Source: Rosistilla carotiformis | GTDB taxonomy: Bacteria > Planctomycetota > Planctomycetia > Pirellulales > Pirellulaceae | Assembly (NCBI RefSeq): GCF_007753095.1 | Contig: NZ_CP036348.1 | Span: forward strand, 3,100,001-3,164,000 | DNA: 64,000 nt | Reading direction: 5' to 3' | Part shown: positions 28,451-38,055 of the stretch, piece by piece | Layout: every line of letters begins with the position of its first letter | Numbering within the stretch: the stretch's first letter is position 1 | Notes under the pieces: model-generated | What the model was told of the DNA's origin: nothing | The model's database searches: none | Seen by the model: the letters and a program-made list of their open reading frames with translations, nothing else | Made by a program: the position numbers and the translations under genes

Positions 28451-29686
28451 GTGCCTTACGAAACAACGCTCCATCACACCTTCGACAATGGCCTTGTCTT
28501 ATTAGGCGAAAAAATGCCCTGGCTGCGTTCGGCCGCGTTTGCGTTCATGCTGCCTGCCGGTTGCCGTTTCGAATCGCCCGACCGGCTGGGATTGGCCGGC
28601 TTCGTCAACGAAATGATTCAGCGTGGGGCGGGCAATTACAGCAGCCGTGACTTGGTCGCCGTGCAGGACAATCTGGGCCTGGACCGATCCAGCAGCATCT
28701 CCACGGCGCATGGCAGTTTTGGTGGTTCGATGCCAGCCGAATCGCTGTTGCCCGCGCTGTCGCTGTATGCCGACATCGTCTTGCGTCCGCATCTGCCAGG
28801 CGATCAGATCGACGACGCCCGGCAAATGTGCCTGCAAGAACTGGCGGCGGCCGAAGATGATTTACCGCAGACGTTGATGAATCGTTTGAAGCAGATGCAT
28901 TTTGGCGAAGTGCTGGGACGCAATTCGCTGGGGGACGAAGCGGGGTTGATGGCGATCGATGCCGACGATCTCCGCGGCTTCTATCAGCAACATTATCAAC
29001 CGCGGGGCGCGATGTTGTCGGTTGCCGGGAACTTCGAATGGGACGAGGTCCGTGCGCATGTCGAGTCGTTGTTTGGCAATTGGAAACCGACCGACCCGAT
29101 GCCCGAACTGGCGATCGATGGTCGCTCGGGATATGAACCGATTGAACATCCGTCGCAACAGACGCATCTTGGGATTGCATTTCCCGCCGTCAGCTATGGC
29201 GACCCGGACTACTACCCGATGCGTGCCAGCGTGGGAGTACTAAGCGATGGGATGAGTAGCCGGTTGTTCACGCGAGTCCGCGAGGAACGCGGCCTCTGCT
29301 ACACGATCTCCGCAGGTTGTCATTCGACGCGCGAAGGAGGTGGGGTGTTCTGTTACGCAGGGACCACGGCCGAACGGGCGCAAGAGACTTTGGACGTTAC
29401 GCTGCAAGAACTGCAAGCGATCGCCGACGGCGTGGAAGAAGGGGAATTGGAACGTTTAAAGGTCCGCATTCAAAGCAGTCTGATCATGGAGCAAGAGTCA
29501 AGCGCGTCGCGGGCCTCGGCAATTGTTTCGGATTGGTATCTGTTGGGCCGCGTGCAATCGCGTGACGAATTGCAGCAGAAGATCGACGCCCTCACGACCG
29601 CCGATTTGGTCGACTACTGGAAACGCAACCCGCCGCGTGATTTGCGGATCGTGACCGTGGGGCCTGAACCGCTCCAGGTGCCCTGA
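28451..29686 (+). CDS. M16 family peptidase, non-catalytic subunit
   Basis: A protein of 411 residues with two M16 domains. At the position of the zinc-binding HxxEH motif it reads GFVNEMIQRGA, so the metal site is missing. The second domain keeps the R...Y pair (SSRLFTRVREERGLCY) known from the non-catalytic partner of M16B heterodimers. It therefore probably pairs with the next gene product. The GTG at 28451 (VPYETTLHHTFDNG) is chosen because M16 similarity begins there; the ribosome-binding site is weak. A 104-bp gap separates it from the catalytic subunit gene. Confidence 0.87.
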   Translation: MPYETTLHHTFDNGLVLLGEKMPWLRSAAFAFMLPAGCRFESPDRLGLAGFVNEMIQRGAGNYSSRDLVAVQDNLGLDRSSSISTAHGSFGGSMPAESLLPALSLYADIVLRPHLPGDQIDDARQMCLQELAAAEDDLPQTLMNRLKQMHFGEVLGRNSLGDEAGLMAIDADDLRGFYQQHYQPRGAMLSVAGNFEWDEVRAHVESLFGNWKPTDPMPELAIDGRSGYEPIEHPSQQTHLGIAFPAVSYGDPDYYPMRASVGVLSDGMSSRLFTRVREERGLCYTISAGCHSTREGGGVFCYAGTTAERAQETLDVTLQELQAIADGVEEGELERLKVRIQSSLIMEQESSASRASAIVSDWYLLGRVQSRDELQQKIDALTTADLVDYWKRNPPRDLRIVTVGPEPLQVP

Positions 29687-29790
29687 CCGACGCGCGTTCC
29701 ACTTGGCTCCGCCACCTTGCCGCCTGGAATCGAACCTGCCGCGTGCGATTCTCGCTCAACCTAACCTCTTCCTGCATGTGACCCAACAAG

Positions 29791-31029
29791 ATGACTTTGG
29801 AATTCAAACAGCACACGCTTGCCAACGGCCTGCAAATTGTCGCGGAGCTGAATCCTTCCGGATACACCGCGGCGTTCGGCTTTTTTGTTCGCAGCGGCGC
29901 CCGAGACGAGGGGCCCGAGGAACGGGGCTTGAGTCATTTTTTGGAGCACATGGTCTTCAAAGGGACCGCGCGACGGACCGCTGCGGATGTCAATCGCGAA
30001 CTGGATGAACTGGGAGGCCAAGCCAACGCCTACACCAGCGAAGAGCAAACGGTTTATTACACGACCGTGTTGCCAAAGTACCAGGACCGAGCGATCGATC
30101 TGTTGTGCGACATCATGCGTCCGGCGCTCCGCGACGACGACTTTCAGACCGAGCGTCAAGTGATCCTCGAAGAGATCGCCAAATACGACGACCAGCCCCC
30201 CTTTGGTGCCTTCGAAACGTCGATGGAACTCTATTTCGCAGGACACCCTTTGGGCAGCCGGGTTTTGGGCACGCCGGAATCGATCGGCGAGATGACGTCG
30301 ACGGCGATGCGGAAGTACTTCGAACGGCGCTATGATCCCAAGAACATGGTGCTGTCGGCTGCCGGATGTGTTGATTTCGATGCCTTGGTCAGCCAGGTCG
30401 AATCGCTCGCCAGCCAGTGGCCTACCGCAGCGATGCCGGCGATGGTGCCCGCTCCAACGTCCGGTGGGCAGGCAAAGATTGAACTGGAGGTTCCGGATTC
30501 CAGCCAAACCTACGTGATTCGGGTCGGAGCGGCCCCCCCCAATTCCAGCACCGATCGGTTTGCGATGCGGATGTTGGTTTCGATGATGGGTGAGGAAGGG
30601 GGCAGTCGATTGTTTTGGGATCTGATCGACACTGGTCGCGCCGACGTGGCGACGATGTGGACTCAGGAGTTTCAAGATGCCGGCCTGTTGTTCACTTACC
30701 TCAGCTGTGCCCCGGAAGATGTTGACGCAAACTTAGCGTTGATCGACGGAGCGATTGAAGTTTTCGTTAAAAATGGGCCCGCCGAAGATGAGATCGAACA
30801 GGCCAAAAACCGCATGTGCGCGGGGTTAATTCTGTCCAGCGAGCGGCCGAGCAATCGAATGTTTTCCATTGGCAACGCCTGGCAGATACGGGGCGTTTAT
30901 GAGACGCTCGACGATCAATTGAAAAAGTATCGCAGCGTAGATGCCGACGACCTGCAACGCGTTCTTGCCGCATACCCGATGCATTATACGACCGAGGTCC
31001 GCACGGTTTCCAAAGCATCCGCGGAATAG
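29791..31029 (+). CDS. M16 family zinc peptidase, catalytic subunit
   Basis: A 412-residue metallopeptidase with the inverted zinc motif HFLEH (49-53) and the downstream glutamate of the HxxEH...E site in VILEEIAKY (about 124-132). The rest follows the M16 two-domain pattern. Its second domain lacks the R/Y pair present in the upstream protein, so the two subunits complement each other as in heterodimeric M16B proteases. Substrates are probably short or unfolded peptides. No signal peptide is seen, which suggests cytoplasmic action. Confidence 0.9.
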   Translation: MTLEFKQHTLANGLQIVAELNPSGYTAAFGFFVRSGARDEGPEERGLSHFLEHMVFKGTARRTAADVNRELDELGGQANAYTSEEQTVYYTTVLPKYQDRAIDLLCDIMRPALRDDDFQTERQVILEEIAKYDDQPPFGAFETSMELYFAGHPLGSRVLGTPESIGEMTSTAMRKYFERRYDPKNMVLSAAGCVDFDALVSQVESLASQWPTAAMPAMVPAPTSGGQAKIELEVPDSSQTYVIRVGAAPPNSSTDRFAMRMLVSMMGEEGGSRLFWDLIDTGRADVATMWTQEFQDAGLLFTYLSCAPEDVDANLALIDGAIEVFVKNGPAEDEIEQAKNRMCAGLILSSERPSNRMFSIGNAWQIRGVYETLDDQLKKYRSVDADDLQRVLAAYPMHYTTEVRTVSKASAE

Positions 31030-31086
31030 CCGGCCCGTGCGCATTCTCTGATTGATTCCCCACTCCTTTCGACGACGCCACGACCC

Positions 31087-32232
31087 ATGAAATTTCGTAC
31101 CCGCGCCATTCACGACGGCAATGCAATCGATCCCCAAACCGGCGCCGTCGTGCCGCCGATCCATCTTGCCAGCACCTTTCGCCAACCCGGAGCCGGAGAG
31201 TGGGGCGAGTTCGATTATTCGCGCAGCGGCAATCCGACGCGATCGAACCTGCAAGCGACGCTCAATTCGCTCGAGGGAGCGGTTGGTTCGTTGGCTTTCA
31301 GCAGCGGGATGGCGGCGACGCATTGCGTGACGATGCTGTTGGGCAATGGCGATCATGTCGTCGCCGGCAAAGACATCTATGGCGGCACCTACCGCTTGCT
31401 GCACAAGATCTGCGATCGCAACGGGATCTCGGTGACGCTTGTCGACATGACCGATCTGGACGCTGTCGCCGCGGCGATCCAACCGAATACAAAACTGCTG
31501 TGGGCGGAAACGATCGGCAACCCGTTGTTCTCGATCCCCGACCTGTCCGCGCTGGCAGAACTGGCCCATTCGCGCGGCGCGCTGATCGGTGTCGACAACA
31601 CCTTCGGCACTCCCGTCCTGGTACGGCCGCTGGAATTTGGGATCGACATCGTCATGCACTCGGCCACCAAATACCTCGGTGGCCACAGCGATTGCTTGGG
31701 AGGAACCCTTTCGGTCTCCGATAAAGAACTCTACGACCGGCTCTATTTTGTCCAAAACGCAACCGGCGCGGTCTTGGATCCGTTCAGTAGTTTTCTGATC
31801 GGCCGCGGCCTCAAGACGCTCGACGTTCGGATTCGCGAGCAGAGCAAAACCGCGGCGCGATTGGCCGACTGGCTCGCCGCCCACCCGCGCGTCTCACGCG
31901 TCTATTACCCCGGGCTAAGTTCGCATCCGGGCCACGAACTGGCCGCGCGTCAATTCGACGGTATCTACGGAGCGATGCTCGGCTTTGAACTGGCCGGAGA
32001 TTTTAAGGCGACCGCCGCGATGGTGGGCAAGACACACCTGTTCCACTTGGCGGTCAGTTTGGGGGCAGTGGAATCGTTGATCGAACAACCTGCATCGATG
32101 TCGCACGCCAGCTACGACCCCGCCGATCGCGCCAAAGCGGGCATCTCCGACGCGCTGGTCCGCCTGTCGGTGGGCCTAGAAGATTTTGACGATCTACGAC
32201 AAGATATCGAACAAGCGATCGCCGCGGTTTGA
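31087..32232 (+). CDS. Cystathionine gamma-synthase/lyase-type PLP enzyme
   Basis: A 381-residue Cys/Met metabolism PLP enzyme. The PLP lysine lies in SATKYLGGHSD (K195). Other signatures are YSRSGNPTR, the SSGMAA phosphate loop and ETIGNP. It could be cystathionine gamma-synthase (MetB), cystathionine lyase or O-acetylhomoserine sulfhydrylase; these cannot be separated by eye. The ATG at 31087 gives the usual family start (KFRTRAIHDG). It follows the M16 pair by 57 bp and precedes mgtE, so it may share a transcript. Confidence 0.88.
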   Translation: MKFRTRAIHDGNAIDPQTGAVVPPIHLASTFRQPGAGEWGEFDYSRSGNPTRSNLQATLNSLEGAVGSLAFSSGMAATHCVTMLLGNGDHVVAGKDIYGGTYRLLHKICDRNGISVTLVDMTDLDAVAAAIQPNTKLLWAETIGNPLFSIPDLSALAELAHSRGALIGVDNTFGTPVLVRPLEFGIDIVMHSATKYLGGHSDCLGGTLSVSDKELYDRLYFVQNATGAVLDPFSSFLIGRGLKTLDVRIREQSKTAARLADWLAAHPRVSRVYYPGLSSHPGHELAARQFDGIYGAMLGFELAGDFKATAAMVGKTHLFHLAVSLGAVESLIEQPASMSHASYDPADRAKAGISDALVRLSVGLEDFDDLRQDIEQAIAAV

Positions 32233-32340
32233 TCGCCGCAAACTGAAACGATCCCGAAGAAAGCCACCTGCTCTCTCCTTTTTATTTGACGCCGATGTAA
32301 TACCGTCTGCCACACCACGCCGCGCCCACTTTAGAGATTC

Positions 32341-33702
32341 ATGGTCAATACGCTATTTCTACCCGAACTGCGTGAAATGCTTGCCGAATCAAACGATTCG
32401 GATCTAGCTGAATTCTGCACGGCGCTGCATCCGGTCCGCACGGCCGAGTTCATGGAGGGGCTGACTGCCAGCGAGGCGTGGCAGGTTTTGCAACACGCCG
32501 AAGTGGCGTTGCGAGCGGAGATCTTCAGTTACCTGGAAGAAGAACGACAGCTGGAGATCCTCGAACAAGAAGATCCCCAGCGGCTTGCCGAGCTGGTCGC
32601 CGAGATGCCATCGGACGATCGGGTCGACCTGATCCACGAACTGGAAGACGACCGGGCCAACGAGATCCTGCCGCTGTTGCCCGAGGCCGAACGCCGCGAC
32701 ATCATGCGGCTGAAGAGCCACGCCGAAGAGACCGCCGGCGCGTTGATGACGACCGATTTTGTGAGGCTCTCCGCCTCGCTGACCGTTCGCGAGGCGTTGG
32801 ACGATCTGAGCCGTCAGGCCGAGGATCATGAGACGATCTATTATCTGTATGTCGTCGACGAAGATCATCAATTGCGCGGGGTGGTTTCAGGGCGTCAGTT
32901 GATCGCGGCGATGGGGAAGCCCAACACCACGATGGGCGAACTGATGGATACCGATATCGTCACCGTGCAGATCGACGAAGATCAAGAGTCGGTTGCCGAG
33001 AAGGTCGAACGCTACAACCTGTTGGCGATTCCGGTGGTCGACGAGGGACGCGTGTTGATGGGGATCATCACCCACGACGACGTGATCGATGTGTTGCGCG
33101 ACGAATTGACCGAAGACGTTCAACGGATCGCGGCGGTCGCTCCGCTGGATGAAGGCTATCTACGCGAGAACATCCTCACGCTGACCTGGAAGCGGGGGAT
33201 CTGGCTGACGGTCCTCTTTTTTGCTGCGATGTTGACAATGCTTTTGTTAAGGCATTACGACACCGAACTGGAAAAATACATCTGGCTGGCCTGGTTCATC
33301 CCGTTGGTCATCAGTAGCGGTGGGAACACGGGTAGCCAATCGGCCACGTTGGTAATTACGGCGCTGACCAGTGGCGATGTGAAGGTTGGCGATTGGCGAA
33401 CCGTCGCAATCCGCGAAGTCATGATGGGAGTGCTATTGGGCGGGTCGTTGGGGATGATCGGTTATCTGTTTGCGTTGTTTGTCGCCCCCAGCCCGTACGC
33501 TGCGATCACGATCCCGATCACCGTGCTGTTGGTGATCAGCAGCGGTGCGATCGCCGGTGGACTGTTGCCATTGTTGTTCCGACGCTTGGAACTCGATCCC
33601 GCTCTGATGAGCAATCCGTTTGTCGCGGGGATCGTCGACATTTTAGGGATCATGATCTACATCAACGTCGCCCGCATCGTGCTCAGCGGCGCCGTAGAAT
33701 AG
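32341..33702 (+). CDS. mgtE: Magnesium transporter MgtE
   Basis: A 453-residue Mg2+ channel/transporter in the usual order. The N-terminal MgtE-N superhelical domain (about 1-130) has LAELVAEMPSDDRVDLIHEL. A tandem CBS pair (about 135-255) has LMTTDFVRL and LMDTDIVTV. Five transmembrane helices (about 280-450) include the conserved GGNTGSQSATLV pore segment and a PFVAG stretch. The CBS/N domains sense cytoplasmic Mg2+. The length and motifs are normal. Confidence 0.95.
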   Translation: MVNTLFLPELREMLAESNDSDLAEFCTALHPVRTAEFMEGLTASEAWQVLQHAEVALRAEIFSYLEEERQLEILEQEDPQRLAELVAEMPSDDRVDLIHELEDDRANEILPLLPEAERRDIMRLKSHAEETAGALMTTDFVRLSASLTVREALDDLSRQAEDHETIYYLYVVDEDHQLRGVVSGRQLIAAMGKPNTTMGELMDTDIVTVQIDEDQESVAEKVERYNLLAIPVVDEGRVLMGIITHDDVIDVLRDELTEDVQRIAAVAPLDEGYLRENILTLTWKRGIWLTVLFFAAMLTMLLLRHYDTELEKYIWLAWFIPLVISSGGNTGSQSATLVITALTSGDVKVGDWRTVAIREVMMGVLLGGSLGMIGYLFALFVAPSPYAAITIPITVLLVISSGAIAGGLLPLLFRRLELDPALMSNPFVAGIVDILGIMIYINVARIVLSGAVE

Positions 33703-33734
33703 CGGCTAGTGCTTCATCCATATTTGAATTTGAA

Positions 33735-33800
33735 GTAGTGGACGAGGTCACGAGTCCTCTCGCGCCAGAGATCATGGGGACTCGTGACCTCGTCCACTAC
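33735..33800. repeat. Perfect 23-bp intergenic palindrome
   Basis: The arms at 33735-33757 and 33778-33800 are exact reverse complements over 23 bp, beginning GTAGTGGACGAGGTCACGAG, around a 20-base loop. It lies between the convergent mgtE and glycoside hydrolase genes. It could end both transcripts, but there is no T-run, and its size and regularity look more like a dispersed palindromic element. Confidence 0.8.
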
Positions 33801-33851
33801 CATCCGTCCTAAAATCAAAGTTTGACAAACCACTCGCCACGGCCGCCATGA

Positions 33852-35660
33852 TCATCGAGCGACGTAGCGGATGTCGTCGAGGTAAAACGTCACCGGTTTG
33901 CCTTGCCCCGCCAACGACCAACCGAATCCCGTTTTGATCCGTGTTAGGTCGCGGCCGTCGAGCGCGATGCGGATCAGCTGCCACTGGTCGGTTAGTCGAA
34001 CCTCTTTCCGTTCCACCTTGGCGGTGTCGCGATAGGGCTGGTCCCCATCGATCGCTCCCATCACAAAATTCACCACCTCGTCCCCTTGGGCTCCGCGAAC
34101 CCAAAACTGCAATTCTCCCGCGGCGGACAAATCGAAACCGCCCGGCTGCGATCCGGTCCAATCCCCCGGCGGCGATTGCCATAAAACACCTCCCCAACCG
34201 TCGGCCGCCGTGTACTGCACTTGCAGGCACGTTGATCCCGAGTGCGAATCGTCGCGGCTATCCAAAGTCATTTTGACAGCCGCCGTGTTCCCCATGAATC
34301 CCGATGCCGCGTAGGGCTCGGTTTCCATCGAGTCACCATAGACGATCAACGGGAGTTGCGGTTTGGGGGACGTTCTCAACATCACCGGAGCATCGACGCG
34401 CAGCGGGACATTAGCCACGGCGGCTCCTCCGTTGTTATCGCGAACGTAAGCAAACAATCGATAGCCGCCGCCACCCTGCGGGACCGTTATGACCGCGTGC
34501 CCGGCGTCGCCTACAACGGCATCGTTGAGCGCAAGCTCTTCGGTTTGGTAATTCCCGCCGACGCCAACGGTTCCCGAATCGTGTCGCAGGATCCATTTTG
34601 TTGTGAGCGTATCGGATTCGGGATCGCCGGCGACCAACGTTGCCCGAATTTTATCCCCCGGCTTCAGCCCATCGGTCTGTTCCAACGAGAGTCGATCGAT
34701 TTGAGGGCATCCGTTTTGCGGTGGCTTGCCCGTCCACGCTTCGGTCATCGCATCGACAGCCGCCAACCGCGATCCGTCGGGCAGCAGCATCCCGAACCAG
34801 GTCGCCGTCGTCTCCTGTTTGTCACCCCACAAAAAGGCGTACGAACCGAGGCAGAGTCTCGATTTTTCACGCCCCGATTCACGGAAGCCGAGAGCGTATT
34901 GAGCCGCCTTGGCCGTGCTGGTCGCTTCGATCGCTGAACCCCAAGGCGTCTTTTCGACCTCCCACGGTCCATGTGGCCCATGTTCGGTGACGATGTAAGG
35001 TTTGCTGCTTCTGGCGGCGCGATACCGTTGATCCAGCGAAAAGATCCCGCCATAAGAGTTGACGCCGATGATGTCGATGTTGGGGCAATAGCGTTCGATC
35101 TGTCGGACCTTGTTTTGCCCCAGTTCCGCGATCACGGTCATCGTCGGATGCGCGGGATCGATCTGCTTACAAACTCGGGCGATATGATCGACGGCGTACC
35201 AGATCGCTGGATTGTTGCCATCGCCTTCCATCTCGTTGCCGATTCCCCACATCAAGACCGCGGGGTGGTCCTTGTATTTTGTGATCGCATCGACACACGT
35301 CTGCAATTGAGCCGCGACTTCCGACTCGCTTTGATAGTTGAAACCATGGCGAGGATGTCCCAACCACAATCCAACGCAGACGGTCAAATTGTTTTTGTGA
35401 GCGGTGTCGAGCAGTTGATCGAGATTTTCAGTCGACCAAGTGCGGATCGAATTCCCACCGGCCGCCGACAAGCGATCCAAGTGCTGCGTTCCCCCGGCGC
35501 CGCGAACGACGTAGTCCTTGCCGCCGCGGAGCAGGCGAAATCCGTTGGTCGAATCGTGTTGAAGGATGACAGGAATTTGAGCTGCCGCCTCGCCAATCAC
35601 GATGAACATCAACAACGTCGCCAAAACGAGAGCTTGCAATTTCGATCGTTCAGCGAACAT
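33852..35660 (-). CDS. Secreted glycoside hydrolase, GH2-type TIM barrel
   Basis: A 602-residue exported protein with signal peptide LVLATLLMFIVIGEAAA. A GH-A clan TIM barrel follows (about 40-310), with the putative acid/base in WGIGNEME (E143) and the putative nucleophile in YIVTEHGPHG (E226), the usual spacing for GH2/GH5-like enzymes. Residues about 320-420 form an Ig-like region. Residues about 440-602 look like a carbohydrate-binding jelly roll (SHSGSTCLQVQYTA..., VTFYLDDIRYV). The substrate is unknown, probably a beta-linked glycan. The PPTase gene lies just upstream on the same strand. Confidence 0.8.
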   Translation of the reverse strand: MFAERSKLQALVLATLLMFIVIGEAAAQIPVILQHDSTNGFRLLRGGKDYVVRGAGGTQHLDRLSAAGGNSIRTWSTENLDQLLDTAHKNNLTVCVGLWLGHPRHGFNYQSESEVAAQLQTCVDAITKYKDHPAVLMWGIGNEMEGDGNNPAIWYAVDHIARVCKQIDPAHPTMTVIAELGQNKVRQIERYCPNIDIIGVNSYGGIFSLDQRYRAARSSKPYIVTEHGPHGPWEVEKTPWGSAIEATSTAKAAQYALGFRESGREKSRLCLGSYAFLWGDKQETTATWFGMLLPDGSRLAAVDAMTEAWTGKPPQNGCPQIDRLSLEQTDGLKPGDKIRATLVAGDPESDTLTTKWILRHDSGTVGVGGNYQTEELALNDAVVGDAGHAVITVPQGGGGYRLFAYVRDNNGGAAVANVPLRVDAPVMLRTSPKPQLPLIVYGDSMETEPYAASGFMGNTAAVKMTLDSRDDSHSGSTCLQVQYTAADGWGGVLWQSPPGDWTGSQPGGFDLSAAGELQFWVRGAQGDEVVNFVMGAIDGDQPYRDTAKVERKEVRLTDQWQLIRIALDGRDLTRIKTGFGWSLAGQGKPVTFYLDDIRYVAR

Positions 35661-35694
35661 GAGAGGCCTCGTTTGGGTTCGTGGATAGATCGGA

Positions 35695-36432
35695 TCAAAG
35701 AATTTGCTGCCAGGGGAATTCCAGCTGATCGATCGCTTCGATGGGCGCCGATGTGGCCAGCGTCGCCGACCATCGCGAAGAAGGTGGGCACCGATGCAGC
35801 ATCCACTGCGAAGGGCCCGACTTTTCGTTGGCGACCGCCCGGCGGAGACTCGGGTCGATTTCGATCTGCAGTGGACTGAGATAAAACCCGTAGCCCGTCG
35901 CTTTGAGAACGGCCTCTTTCGCAGTCCAGTGATCGAACCACAGCGAATCGCTGGCGTCGAGCAACCGCTGCCGCTCGGTCTCGGTGTAAACCTGGCGATC
36001 GATCCCCGGCCGCGATTTCATCGTGCGGATCCCTTCGATGTCGACGCCCAGCGGATTCTGGGAACTAACCGCCAACAGCGCGATGTCTTCGGTGTGCGAC
36101 AGATTAAAGAAGAGGGAGGGGGCGAGCTCCATCGCGGCGAAGTCGACGATCGGTCGGCCCATCTTTTCCACCGCCAGGACAACTTCGGCGGCGGGGCGTT
36201 TCAAGTAACTGCCGAGAATAAATCGCATCGCCACGTGCGCCGCGGCGTACCGCAACCGCAGCGGTCGCGAAACGAAGCGACTCGCCTTCGCAAACTCCTC
36301 GTCCGACAACACCTCTCGAGCCAACTGATCGTTCTCCGGGACCAGGCAATCGGGAAATGGGGCGCCGCTGGGTTCCAGATCGATCCGCCACAGATGAACG
36401 GTATCAGGCGACAGTAGAGGAGAGGAAAACAT
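35695..36432 (-). CDS. 4'-phosphopantetheinyl transferase (Sfp-type)
   Basis: A 245-residue enzyme that would transfer phosphopantetheine from CoA to a carrier protein serine. Visible motifs are FFNLSHTED (about 108-116), GVDIE (129-133, Mg2+-binding) and WTAKEAVLKATG (169-180, catalytic K/E). The length fits the Sfp/Gsp group rather than the short AcpS. The ATG at 36432 is chosen; a TTG three codons earlier is possible and no strong ribosome-binding site is visible. No PKS, NRPS or carrier protein is in the window. The gene lies 34 bp upstream of the glycoside hydrolase. Confidence 0.88.
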   Translation of the reverse strand: MFSSPLLSPDTVHLWRIDLEPSGAPFPDCLVPENDQLAREVLSDEEFAKASRFVSRPLRLRYAAAHVAMRFILGSYLKRPAAEVVLAVEKMGRPIVDFAAMELAPSLFFNLSHTEDIALLAVSSQNPLGVDIEGIRTMKSRPGIDRQVYTETERQRLLDASDSLWFDHWTAKEAVLKATGYGFYLSPLQIEIDPSLRRAVANEKSGPSQWMLHRCPPSSRWSATLATSAPIEAIDQLEFPWQQIL

Positions 36433-36710
36433 CCAAGCCAATCGTTTTTTTGAAAAGAGGAAGACGTGAAACTGCTGCCGGGGGCTGCCTGCCCCTTCGA
36501 TGATAGCAATGGTTAGTACCTAGTCTATTTCAAACGCAACGCCGCCGCCGCGATAAGGTGTCGTACACCCCCAGGAACCAGAAAAGCATTTTTGTCGATC
36601 CTGTATGCCCCAAAGCGGTTGCTTCGACAAAGAGAAATTTGATATCGTTAGCCCAATAAGGCCTGTTGCCCGAACATTCTAACCAACTTACCTATCCAAG
36701 GCAGTCTTTC
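36433..36710. promoter_or_regulatory. Divergent intergenic region
   Basis: About 280 bp between the PPTase (minus) and GDP-mannose dehydratase (plus) genes. Promoters are expected here. An AT-richer patch near 36615-36650 is the best candidate for the plus-strand promoter, but I cannot name boxes with confidence. Confidence 0.3.
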
Positions 36711-37739
36711 ATGGCAGACCAGAAGTCCGCACTCATTACCGGGATCACCGGCCAAGATGGTTCTTACCTGGCCGAATTGCTGCTCGAAAAAGGCTACCAA
36801 GTCCATGGGCTGGTACGCCGCAGCAGCACTTTTGGCACTGAGCGAATCGATCACATCTACCAGGATCTGCACGCCAACCCGACGCTGATGCTGCACTACG
36901 GCGACCTGACCGACGGCCAGGCGTTGACCAATTTGGTGCTCGATATCAAGCCCGATGAGATCTACAACCTGGGCGCTCAAAGCCACGTCCGAGTTTCGTT
37001 CGATCAACCGGTTTACACGCTCCAAACCGTGGGGGTGGGAGCGCTGAACGTTCTCGAAGCCGCTCGCCAACTGCAGAAGATCAAAGAGGTCCGCGTCTAC
37101 CAAGCGTCCAGTTCGGAAATGTACGGTGACGTGTTGCAGACACCTCAAACCGAAACGACACCTTTCAATCCACAGAGTCCTTACGCCTGTGCGAAGGTGT
37201 ACGCGTTCCACCAAACCGTCAACTATCGCGAAAGCTACGGCCTGTTCGCTTGCAACGGGATCCTGTTCAATCACGAATCCGAACGCCGCGGCGAGACCTT
37301 TGTAACGCGCAAGATCACTCGCGCCGCGACGCGGATCAAAGCAGGGCTGCAGAAGAAACTGTACCTTGGAAACCTGGACGCCAAACGCGACTGGGGCTAC
37401 GCGAAAGACTACGTCGAGGGTATGTGGCGGATTCTGCAACACAGCGAACCGGACGACTTCGTGCTGGCGACGGGCGAAACACAGTCGGTTCGCGAATTCC
37501 TGCGTTTGGTCTTCGAGCAGCTGGAACTCAACTGGGAGGATTACGTGGAGATCGATCCGCGTTACTTCCGGCCGGCCGAAGTCGAATTGTTGTTGGGCGA
37601 TCCTTCCAAAGCGAAGGAAAAGCTGGGCTGGACCGCATCGACCGACCTCCGCGAACTAGCTCGCATCATGGTCGAACATGACCTCGAACTGGCACAACGC
37701 GAAGCGCACGCCAAGACATTTGTCGCCGGCAACGCTTAA
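36711..37739 (+). CDS. gmd: GDP-mannose 4,6-dehydratase
   Basis: A 342-residue extended SDR that converts GDP-mannose to GDP-4-keto-6-deoxymannose, the entry to GDP-fucose, rhamnose and perosamine for surface glycans. The motifs are the NAD(P) loop TGITGQDG (10-17), the active-site SSSEMYG, and the YxxxK pair in YACAK (Y158, K162). RRSSTF and [16 protein letters not shown] are diagnostic of Gmd. The ATG at 36711 has AAGG about ten bases upstream. Partner genes such as a fucose synthase are not adjacent. Confidence 0.95.
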   Translation: MADQKSALITGITGQDGSYLAELLLEKGYQVHGLVRRSSTFGTERIDHIYQDLHANPTLMLHYGDLTDGQALTNLVLDIKPDEIYNLGAQSHVRVSFDQPVYTLQTVGVGALNVLEAARQLQKIKEVRVYQASSSEMYGDVLQTPQTETTPFNPQSPYACAKVYAFHQTVNYRESYGLFACNGILFNHESERRGETFVTRKITRAATRIKAGLQKKLYLGNLDAKRDWGYAKDYVEGMWRILQHSEPDDFVLATGETQSVREFLRLVFEQLELNWEDYVEIDPRYFRPAEVELLLGDPSKAKEKLGWTASTDLRELARIMVEHDLELAQREAHAKTFVAGNA

Positions 37740-38055
37740 AAAACGGCTTCTGTTAGTAGAGAATGGCCGATCGCCGCGACGATTCGGGGAAAGCCAGCGA
37801 GCCGGCAAAGGCTGGCTGGCTTCATGGCAGCGACTAAATCCGTTTAGCAGTCGTGGCGGGCGTTTACCGCCATGCACCTCGAGCAACCTTTATGATATGC
37901 TGCCGATGTGAAGCCCCTCAAATTTTACCGGTAAGGTAAATGTAGGCCGCTGGCGGTTCAAGCGATGGCTGCACCGAGGCTGTCTATCTTCCTACAATTT
38001 TCCCTTCGACCGCCACGATGCTTTCCGAAGGGGCACGACTCAGGAGTTCAAACGA
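37740..38055. promoter_or_regulatory. Intergenic region upstream of ahcY
   Basis: About 316 bp. A bulged hairpin, GCCAGC (37793-37798) against GCTGGC (37815-37820) with inner GCC/GGC, may end the gmd transcript. A second, shorter GGCGG/CCGCC hairpin follows near 37856-37872. I looked for an S-adenosylhomocysteine riboswitch ahead of ahcY and did not see its conserved core. An AGGAG ribosome-binding site sits at 38042-38046. Confidence 0.4.

Noticed and set aside
37740-38055. S-adenosylhomocysteine riboswitch ahead of ahcY
   Set aside because: A CCGAGG string occurs near the expected place, but the conserved GCGCUGC core and the pairing pseudoknot sequences are not seen.
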